A DNA stretch of 64,000 nt from DATLGB01 sp964242305 (GTDB lineage: Bacteria; Actinomycetota; Thermoleophilia; Solirubrobacterales; Solirubrobacteraceae): positions 19,789-83,788 of the forward strand of contig CAXTBB010000015.1 in assembly GCA_964242305.1 (NCBI GenBank), given 5' to 3'. Each line of letters begins with the position of its first letter. Position 1 is the stretch's first letter. Positions 58,335 to 64,000 of this stretch are shown here, piece after piece. The notes beneath the pieces are model-generated. The model was not told the origin of the DNA. It saw only the letters and a program-made list of their open reading frames with translations, and did no database searches. The translations under genes and the position numbers were made by a program.

Positions 58335-59368
58335 CAGTCGGTGCTGCCCCCGCAGCAGTACTCGAAGTCGTTGCAGCAGCCGCAGTCCGTGCAGACGTTG
58401 GGACCGTTGTCGTTCGGGCACGGGCCGCCGGTCGCACAGCAGAAGAAGTTCGACGGGTCATAGCAGATGTGGTCGGGGGTGCCGTTCGTGGCGAAGTCGC
58501 AACACGCCTGACCGCCCCCGCAGCAGGCGCCGCTGGGACCGCATACGGCGCCACCGTCGGGGCACTTGCACTGGCCGCCGATGCAGATCGTCTGGTCCGA
58601 GCACTTGGTGCCGCACGCCCCGCAGTTGGCGCCGTTGTTCTGCAGGTCGATGCACTCGCCGTTGCAGCAGGCGTCGCCGGCCGGGCACTTGTGGCCGCAG
58701 GCGCCGCAGTTGTTCGGGTCGGTCTTCGTGTTGGGGCAGTCGTTGCAACACAGGCAGGCCTGCTGCTGGGCCGATAGATACGCCGCCTCGCCGTCGGGGG
58801 TCTTGCCGACCGCGGCGTAGTAGATCGAGGCGAGGTCGAGGCAGATCAGGTACTCGGCGGCGCCCTGCGGCGTGAGCAGGTTGAGGGTCGAGCCGACGGA
58901 CGCCTTGCAGGCGGCGATCATCCCCTGCAAGAAGGTCTGGTCGCACGCTGCCTTGTCGGACTGGCACATGCCGTAGCAGCAGTCGTGGCCCTTGCAGGCT
59001 TCGAAGAAGTTCGCGAGCTCGAGTGGCTCGTCGGGGATGAAGTCGCCGTGGCCGAGGGCGGGAAGGTCGAGCCCGGACTCCGGCCCGCACCCGTTGAACG
59101 TCGAGGGGACGCCGCTGGGGATGGTCTTCTTGCACGCCTGCGTCCACAGGTCGACGTTCTGGTCCGGGCAGGCACCGGCGGCGGGGGTGTTCGGGCAGGT
59201 GCCGCGGGTCTTGTCGGCCCGCGCGACCGGGAGCCCGCCGCCGAAGGAGAGCTCGCCGAACGCCGCCGCGACGGCGACGCCCGCGGCGCGGCGCATCAGC
59301 GAGCGTCGCGAGAGCCCGCGCGCCGCGTCCCGCGCGAGCAGGTCCAGGCGCTCAGAGTGGCCACGCAT
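58316..59368 (-). CDS. Tat-exported 44-cysteine protein with a phospholipase A2-like core
   Basis: A 350-residue protein with a Tat-type signal (LSRRSLMRRAAGVAVAAAF) and 44 cysteines in the mature part. ACKGHDCCYGMCQSDKAACD near 122-141 keeps the histidine-aspartate and cysteine order of secreted phospholipase A2 active sites, closest to group XII. The C-terminal half has two NCGACGxKC repeats, as in STIG1-like proteins, and many CC pairs. A calcium-dependent lipase or a toxin-like binding protein is possible; no second catalytic Asp was proved. It follows a thiol-redox gene in the same operon and overlaps the helical gene by 17 bases. Confidence 0.72.
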   Translation of the reverse strand: MRGHSERLDLLARDAARGLSRRSLMRRAAGVAVAAAFGELSFGGGLPVARADKTRGTCPNTPAAGACPDQNVDLWTQACKKTIPSGVPSTFNGCGPESGLDLPALGHGDFIPDEPLELANFFEACKGHDCCYGMCQSDKAACDQTFLQGMIAACKASVGSTLNLLTPQGAAEYLICLDLASIYYAAVGKTPDGEAAYLSAQQQACLCCNDCPNTKTDPNNCGACGHKCPAGDACCNGECIDLQNNGANCGACGTKCSDQTICIGGQCKCPDGGAVCGPSGACCGGGQACCDFATNGTPDHICYDPSNFFCCATGGPCPNDNGPNVCTDCGCCNDFEYCCGGSTDCQLEPC

Positions 59369-59738
59369 GGCCGGCCTTCTTCCTCGCCGCCTGGGACTTG
59401 CGCAGCGCGGCGTGGCTGCGCTGCAGGGTCAGCAGCGCCTGGTTGGGATCGGTGGTCGCCTGCGCCGACTTCAGCAGCTGGAGGCTCTTCTCGAGCTCGG
59501 CGAGACCGGTGTGCGCCGCGCGCTCGGCGTGGGAGTGGCCCGTCACCTCCTTGCGCACCGCGGTCACGGAGGCGAGGAAGGCGGTCAGCCCGGGCGCCGG
59601 GGTGCCGCGGTCGGCCGTGGCCGGGGACGACAGGCTCTGGACCACCTGCGTGACGGCGCGGTGCGAGCTGGTGCTCACCTTCCGCGCCCGCTTGCTCTTG
59701 CGCTTCTTCTTGTGGCGCGCGGCCTCGGCGTCGCTCAT
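59352..59738 (-). CDS. Small basic helical protein of the Cys-rich operon
   Basis: A 128-residue protein with a very basic N-terminus (ARHKKKRKSKRARKVS) and a helical remainder (LTAFLASVTAVRKEVTG, LEKSLQLLKSAQATT, ALRKSQAARKKAG). It contains no cysteine, membrane segment or signal peptide. Its ATG overlaps the upstream redox gene stop in ATGA, and its 3' end overlaps the Cys-rich gene start, so it is locked into the operon. It may be a cytoplasmic escort or chaperone for the exported protein, which is a guess. Confidence 0.6.
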   Translation of the reverse strand: MSDAEAARHKKKRKSKRARKVSTSSHRAVTQVVQSLSSPATADRGTPAPGLTAFLASVTAVRKEVTGHSHAERAAHTGLAELEKSLQLLKSAQATTDPNQALLTLQRSHAALRKSQAARKKAGHAWPL

Positions 59739-61141
59739 GCACTGACCGCCTCGGCCGGCGCGCCGAGCAGGGTGAGGATGGCGGGAGCGCCGACCGCCGG
59801 CTCGCCCTCGACGCGGCCGTCGGGACCGACGCGGACCGCCGACGGCGTGCCGCGCGCACCGAGCGCACGGCCGACCGCGAAGCCGTCGTCGAGCAGCACC
59901 GGAAGCTCGCCGAGCTGGCCGCGGTTGCGCTCCGCCCCGCCGGCGGCGACCACCAGCACGTCGGCGCCGGCGGTGGCGACGAGGTCCTCGCGCATCGAGG
60001 CGCAGTAGCCGCACCCCGGGTTCCACAGGATCAGCACGCGGTCCCGCAGCCCGGCCAGCGCCACCGGTTCGCCGTCGAGGCGCGGCAGCGTGATCTCAGG
60101 CAGCGCGCGCGGCCGGGGCGGCACCACCTCGAGCCGTGGCCGCCCGCCGGTGACCGAGGGATCGGTGACCAGGCGTTCGACGAGCGCCTCGATCGACGGC
60201 GCGCCGCTCGCCACCTTGCCGAGCCGGCGGCCGTCGGCGGCGATCGCGACGGCGGACGGCGTCCCGATGGCGTCGTAGCGACGGCCGACGACGCCGTCCG
60301 GGTCCAGCAGCATGTTCTTCAAGCGGTGCTCCGCCGCGTGGGCGGCGACGCGGTCTCGGTCGCCCCGCGAGAGGACCATCAGGGTGAGCGCGTCCTGATG
60401 GCGGCGCTGCCACTCGCCCACCTTGGGCAGCAGCGCGGTGCACGGGCCGCAGCTCGCGTCCGTGAAGAGCAGCAGCGCGGGCCGGCCGGCCGCCAGGACG
60501 TGGTCGAGATCGCGGGTCACGCCGCGCAGGTCCTCGAGCGCGAAGGCGGGGACCGCACCGGGCGCCGCGGGCGCCGCGCCCTCCAACGCTTCCAGCCGCT
60601 CGAGCAGGCGACCGTTCTGGCGCAGCACCTGCAGCGAGAACCAGCTCTGCACGCCGAGGGCGACGGCGAGCAGCACCGTCAGGCCGGCGGCCGCCGACCA
60701 GCCCGCGTCCAGCCCGGCGGGCCAGCAGAGCAGGTCGGGCGCGCGACCTGCGGGCACCAGCGCGACGACGCCGACCCCGGCCAGCCCGGCGTTGCGCAGC
60801 AGGGTCCGCGGCCCGGCGGGCGCGGAGTGCAACGCCCCGAAGCAGTGGCAGTCCGGCTGCTCGCCACGCCGCAGCGCGGCTGCGATGCCCGCGCAGAACA
60901 CCGCCATCAGCGCGATCGCGCCGGCCGCGCCGACCGCCGCCGTCGCCCCGAAGACCAGCAGCCCGGCCAGGACCAGCTCCGTGACCGGCACCGCCAGCCC
61001 GAGCGCGCCCGTGAAACGTGCGGGGACGCCGAAGCCCTCCAGCGCGGCCCGCGAGCCGGGGCGGTCGAGCAGCTTGGCCGCCCCGGCCACCAGCAGCACC
61101 AGGACCAGCACGACGCGAGCGGCGATGACGACGCCGGTCAT
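59735..61141 (-). CDS. MauE-like membrane protein fused to two thioredoxin domains
   Basis: A 468-residue fusion. Residues about 1-155 form a four-helix MauE/DoxX-like domain (VVIAARVVLVLVLLVAGAAK) with the cysteine pair CHCFG near 97-101. Two thioredoxin-like domains follow: TDASCGPCTALLPKVGEW (CGPC near 230) and WNPGCGYCASMREDLV (CGYC near 376). MauE and MauD mature the disulfide-rich light chain of methylamine dehydrogenase, and here both functions sit in one chain beside a 44-cysteine Tat substrate. It probably passes oxidising or isomerising equivalents across the membrane. The ATG overlaps the upstream stop in ATGA. Confidence 0.8.
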   Translation of the reverse strand: MTGVVIAARVVLVLVLLVAGAAKLLDRPGSRAALEGFGVPARFTGALGLAVPVTELVLAGLLVFGATAAVGAAGAIALMAVFCAGIAAALRRGEQPDCHCFGALHSAPAGPRTLLRNAGLAGVGVVALVPAGRAPDLLCWPAGLDAGWSAAAGLTVLLAVALGVQSWFSLQVLRQNGRLLERLEALEGAAPAAPGAVPAFALEDLRGVTRDLDHVLAAGRPALLLFTDASCGPCTALLPKVGEWQRRHQDALTLMVLSRGDRDRVAAHAAEHRLKNMLLDPDGVVGRRYDAIGTPSAVAIAADGRRLGKVASGAPSIEALVERLVTDPSVTGGRPRLEVVPPRPRALPEITLPRLDGEPVALAGLRDRVLILWNPGCGYCASMREDLVATAGADVLVVAAGGAERNRGQLGELPVLLDDGFAVGRALGARGTPSAVRVGPDGRVEGEPAVGAPAILTLLGAPAEAVSA

Positions 61142-62541
61142 CGGACCTTCACGGCCACGGTCTTCTTCGTCGTGCCGCCCGTGCCGGTGGCCGTGAGCGC
61201 GAGGCGCACCTTCAGCCCGTGCGCGTGGGCCAGCTTCCTGCGGGCCTTGCGCGTCAGCTTCAGGTGCAGCGTCGCCGACGGGCCCGCCTTCCCGGTGCCC
61301 GAGGCGATCGTGCGACCGAGCCCGTAGCGCTTGGCGGTCTTCGCGCTGATCGTCAGCTTGGCCTTGACGGTGCAGCCCGGCGTGCAGGACACGCTCACCT
61401 TCACGCCCTTCTTGAAGAGCGCGGCGCGCCGGACGGAGGCCGCCTTCAGCGTCAGCTTCGGCTTCCCGGACGGCGCGGCGGTCGCGATCGGCGTCGCCGA
61501 CGGCTGCGGGGTCACGGACCCGGTCGGGGTCCCCCCGCCCCCGGACGGCGTGCGCGGTCCGGGCGCGTTGGCCGCGCTTCCGAAGCTCGGCTCGCTGGCT
61601 CCCGCGACGAGCGCCGGGCCGTCGGTCAGGGAGAAGAGCGTCTTGTCCTTGCAGGTCGTGTAGTCGACCGTGAGCTCCTCGACGCCGGCGGCGTCCTGCC
61701 ACGAGATGGTCGAGTCGTCCGGCGAGAACGTCGGGCGCTGGAAGCCGCCCGCGTCCACGGCCTGGAAGCCGCACAGCGGGGTCGGCGCGGCCGGCGGGTC
61801 GCCAGTCATCGACCACATCTCGAGGACGTCGTCGGCCGACGGGTTCCCGCCGCTGGAGTTGGGACGCATGACGACCTCGAAGTACTTCTTGTCGCGGGAG
61901 ACCGCCGGCTGCGTCGGATACGGGAAGCTCGTCGAGAACGGGTTGAACGCGTCCGACGGGACGAACCAGTGCTGGGCACCCGCGCCCAGCGGCTGGTAGT
62001 CGACGTAGCTCGAGTCCTCCTGTGCGACCACCGTCGCGTTATCGATCCAGACGCCGTCCTGGGTGAACTTGCCGCTGTCGTCAGCGCCCTGCCCGTCGAT
62101 CGACTCGATGTCCGATCCGGGGGAGGGGTAGTAGCCGCACGAGTACTCGTAGACCGTGCACTGCGTGATGGTCGAGTAGTTGTACGTGAAGCGCTTGGCG
62201 TCCGGCGAGATGGCCGCCGCGAGCGGGTAGCCGCGCGACGCGGGCAGGAAGTGGGCGATCACGTCGCCGTTCTGGCGCAGGTGGAACAGCTCGCCTCCCT
62301 TCGCGGCGAGGATGGTCCCGTCGTCGGCCTCCGACGGCGTGCGGTAGGCGGTCTGGTTGGGCGTCGCGGTCGTGCCGTCCAGCGTGACCTGGTGCGGATT
62401 GGCGCCGTTCGCGTCGGCGATGAACACGTTGCCGGCCTGGATGTAGACCAGTGACGCCGCGTGGGCCGCCGGCGCGAGCGCGAACGACACCGCAAGCGAG
62501 GCGATCAGGAGCAGCAGGGGACGATGGGGAGGACGAGGCAT
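61138..62541 (-). CDS. Secreted TolB-like propeller protein with basic tail
   Basis: A 467-residue exported protein (signal LLLLIASLAVSFALAPAAHA). Residues 28-300 look like a TolB/WD40 propeller (LVYIQAGNVFIADANGANPH, AAAISPDAKRFTYNYST, RPTFSPDDSTISWQDAAGV). A Pro/Gly/Thr linker and a basic Ig-like domain rich in Lys (SGKPKLTLKAASVRR) follow. It heads the Cys-rich/redox operon and may bind the mature product at the surface. No enzyme signature is seen. Confidence 0.72.
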   Translation of the reverse strand: MPRPPHRPLLLLIASLAVSFALAPAAHAASLVYIQAGNVFIADANGANPHQVTLDGTTATPNQTAYRTPSEADDGTILAAKGGELFHLRQNGDVIAHFLPASRGYPLAAAISPDAKRFTYNYSTITQCTVYEYSCGYYPSPGSDIESIDGQGADDSGKFTQDGVWIDNATVVAQEDSSYVDYQPLGAGAQHWFVPSDAFNPFSTSFPYPTQPAVSRDKKYFEVVMRPNSSGGNPSADDVLEMWSMTGDPPAAPTPLCGFQAVDAGGFQRPTFSPDDSTISWQDAAGVEELTVDYTTCKDKTLFSLTDGPALVAGASEPSFGSAANAPGPRTPSGGGGTPTGSVTPQPSATPIATAAPSGKPKLTLKAASVRRAALFKKGVKVSVSCTPGCTVKAKLTISAKTAKRYGLGRTIASGTGKAGPSATLHLKLTRKARRKLAHAHGLKVRLALTATGTGGTTKKTVAVKVR

Positions 62542-62564
62542 GACCGGGCATTGTCCGCCCCGGT

Positions 62565-62577
62565 TGACCCAAGGTCA
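62565..62577. promoter_or_regulatory. Dyad before the TolB-like operon
   Basis: TGACC and GGTCA pair around a 3-base spacer, about 24 bases before the ATG at 62541, and could be a regulator site for the four-gene operon. Confidence 0.25.
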
Positions 62578-62594
62578 CTAGCCCCCCGGGCTAG
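62578..62594. terminator. Hairpin at the end of the hydroxyacyl-CoA dehydrogenase gene
   Basis: CTAGCCC and GGGCTAG form a 7-base-pair stem with a 3-base loop; the stop codon of the dehydrogenase is part of the stem. It would separate that gene from the TolB-like operon on the same strand. Confidence 0.4.
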
Positions 62595-63463
62595 GGTTTC
62601 GCGTCGTAGTCGTAGAAGCCGCGGCCGGACTTGCGGCCGTGCGCTCCCGACACGACCATCCGCTTGAGCAGCGGCGGGGGCGCGTACCCGTGTTCCTTGA
62701 ACTCGTCAAAGAGCGCGTCGCCGATGGCGTAGAGGACGTCGAGGCCGATGAAGTCCGCCAGCGCCAGCGGGCCCATCGGATGCCCGCAGCCGCGCTTCAT
62801 GCCCTCGTCGATGTCCTCGCGCGAGGCGAACCCGTCCTGGTACATCCGGATCGCGGACATCAGGTAGGGGACCAGCAGGAAGTTCACGATGAAGCCGGAG
62901 CGGTCCTTGGTCAGGACCGGGTACTTGCCCAGCCGTTCGGCGAACGCCTGCGCGAGCTCGACCAGCTCGTCCTCGGTGTCGTAGCCGACCACGATCTCGA
63001 TCAGGCTCATCACGGGCACCGGCGAGAAGAAGTGCAGGCCGAGCACACGCTCGGGGCGCTGCGTCCAGGCGGCGACCTGGGCGATCGGGATCGACGAGGT
63101 GTTGGTGGCCAGGAAGCGCGCGTCGGGCAGCGCGCGGTCCAGCCGCGCGAACAGCTTGCCCTTGGTCTGCGCGTCCTCGACGATCGCCTCGCACACCCCG
63201 TCGACCTCGGTCAGCGCCTCCAGCTCGGTCGTCCAGGTGATCCGACCGAGCGTCGCCTCCACCTCGTCGTCGTCGAGCTTGCCGCGCTTGGCGGCGCGCG
63301 CGAGTGACGTCTCGAGCGAGCGCCGCGACTGGCTGAAGGCGGCGTCGCTGGGCTCCTGCACGATGACGGTCAGACCCGCGCGCGCGCACGACTCGGCGAT
63401 GCCGGACCCCATGAAGCCGGCACCGACCACGCCGATCGACGTCAGCTCGGCCTGCGCGCTCAC
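62591..63463 (-). CDS. 3-hydroxyacyl-CoA (3-hydroxybutyryl-CoA) dehydrogenase
   Basis: A 290-residue NAD-dependent enzyme. SIGVVGAGFMGSGIAESCAR near 9-28 binds NAD, FLATNTSSIPIAQVA near 113 holds the catalytic Ser/Asn, and LGLHFFSPVPVMSLIEIV near 137 carries the catalytic histidine. DRSGFIVNFLLVPYLMSAIR and HPMGPLALADFIGLDVLYAI are typical of the single-function short form. It oxidises 3-hydroxyacyl-CoA in beta-oxidation or butyrate-type pathways. The GTG is two bases after the thiolase stop, so the pair forms one unit. Confidence 0.9.
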   Translation of the reverse strand: MSAQAELTSIGVVGAGFMGSGIAESCARAGLTVIVQEPSDAAFSQSRRSLETSLARAAKRGKLDDDEVEATLGRITWTTELEALTEVDGVCEAIVEDAQTKGKLFARLDRALPDARFLATNTSSIPIAQVAAWTQRPERVLGLHFFSPVPVMSLIEIVVGYDTEDELVELAQAFAERLGKYPVLTKDRSGFIVNFLLVPYLMSAIRMYQDGFASREDIDEGMKRGCGHPMGPLALADFIGLDVLYAIGDALFDEFKEHGYAPPPLLKRMVVSGAHGRKSGRGFYDYDAKP

Positions 63464-63465
63464 CG

Positions 63466-64000
63466 CTACAGCGCCTCGACGATCGTGGCGATGCCCATGC
63501 CGCCGCCGACGCACAGCGTCGCCAGCCCAAAGCGGCCCCCGGTTCGGTGCAGCTCGTCGATCACCGTGCCCAGGATCATGCCACCCGTCGCGCCGAGCGG
63601 GTGGCCCATGGCGATCGCGCCGCCGTTGACGTTGACCTTCTCCATGTCGACGTCCAGGTCGCGCACGAAGCGCAGCACGACGGACGCGAACGCCTCGTTG
63701 ATCTCGATCAGGTCCAGGTCGGCGACGGCGAGACCGGCTTTGGACAGCGCCTTCCGGCAGGCGGGCGCCGGGCCGACGAGGCCGATCGTCGGATCCGATC
63801 CCGACACGGCCGTGACGAGGATGCGGGCCTTCGGCTCGAGGCCGTGCTGCTCGCCGGCGTCGGCGCTGCCGATGGTGACCAGCGACGCGCCGTCGACGAT
63901 CCCGGAGGAGTTGCCCGGATGGTGCACGTGGTCGATCTTCTCGACCCAGTGGTACTTCTGCAGCGCGACGGCGTCGAAGCCGCCCATCTCGCCGATCGCG
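63466..64000 (-). CDS. Acetyl-CoA acetyltransferase (thiolase), 3' part only
   Basis: The last 178 or so residues of a thiolase; the gene runs past the window edge. NVNGGAIAMGHPLGATGGMI holds the catalytic histidine and LCVGGGMGIATI the second catalytic cysteine, both intact. It makes or cleaves acetoacetyl-CoA and 3-ketoacyl-CoA. With the dehydrogenase after it, and the enoyl-CoA hydratase at 24085, it supports acyl-CoA degradation. The first cysteine lies outside the window, so this part cannot show that the enzyme is complete. Confidence 0.9.
   Translation of the reverse strand, partial: AIGEMGGFDAVALQKYHWVEKIDHVHHPGNSSGIVDGASLVTIGSADAGEQHGLEPKARILVTAVSGSDPTIGLVGPAPACRKALSKAGLAVADLDLIEINEAFASVVLRFVRDLDVDMEKVNVNGGAIAMGHPLGATGGMILGTVIDELHRTGGRFGLATLCVGGGMGIATIVEAL

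Noticed and set aside
1..64000. tRNA, rRNA, CRISPR, insertion sequences or riboswitches
   Set aside because: No cloverleaf-like run, regular spaced repeat, transposase motif or conserved aptamer was recognised by reading. A covariance-model search would be decisive.

Overview
The window is high-GC, gene-dense DNA from an actinobacterium. The Thermoleophilia (Solirubrobacterales) look is an inference from style and gene content: a complete yrbE2-mce6 operon, F420-type luciferase-fold oxidoreductase, GH15 and DUF2510 proteins, GTG starts, many 4-base ATGA/GTGA gene overlaps, and many starts preceded by a TAnnnT box only 6-9 bases upstream, as in leaderless transcripts. Two 10-N runs (14881-14890 and 53138-53147) mark scaffold joins, and each falls inside a gene. 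No rRNA, tRNA, CRISPR array, transposase or prophage was seen.

Layout. 1-5.1 kb: end of an unknown gene, a CBS-domain protein, two abutting gene remnants, a secreted galactose-oxidase-like protein and an intact GH15 enzyme. 5.1-21.1 kb: a cell-surface glycan region with two GT-C-type membrane glycosyltransferases, acyltransferase-3, a GT2-TPR-GH130-like fusion, an FkbM methyltransferase fused to a degenerate ABC-ATPase domain, a reductase/epimerase split by a gap, a DPM1-like GT2, a flippase-like protein, a UDP-sulfoquinovose synthase-like enzyme and a HAD phosphatase. 21.1-31.2 kb: mixed metabolism (PhoD phosphatase and partner, enoyl-CoA hydratase, G6PD, LLM oxidoreductase, a methyltransferase with two compensating frameshifts, threonine aldolase, a lipoprotein, a sensor-like protein lacking its phospho-acceptor histidine, a double GNAT protein).

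31.2-49.1 kb is the best-defined system: about 15 kb of same-strand genes running from a membrane protein through two lipocalin-like proteins, an APH-fold kinase and a secreted protein into yrbEA-yrbEB-mceA-F, a lipid or steroid importer. A TetR gene and a three-gene cytochrome-oxidase subunit III/IV-like operon follow. A paralogous TetR gene lies at the other end. Both operons are headed by near-identical promoter/operator sequences (TTGAAA boxes overlapping a TGAA-N6-TTCA dyad), so the two paralogous regulators probably control one connected response. A third TetR and a phytoene-dehydrogenase-like flavoprotein follow at 49.1-51.5 kb.

51.5-55.5 kb is a less conserved stretch with small secreted and hypothetical proteins, an ECF sigma gene broken by the second gap, its membrane partner and a decayed APH-fold kinase. 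55.5-62.6 kb holds a large LuxR-type ATPase regulator and a four-gene operon that pairs a Tat-exported 44-cysteine phospholipase-A2-like protein with a MauE-thioredoxin-thioredoxin fusion, which suggests a dedicated disulfide-maturation cassette. The window ends in a 3-hydroxyacyl-CoA dehydrogenase and a thiolase cut by the window edge.
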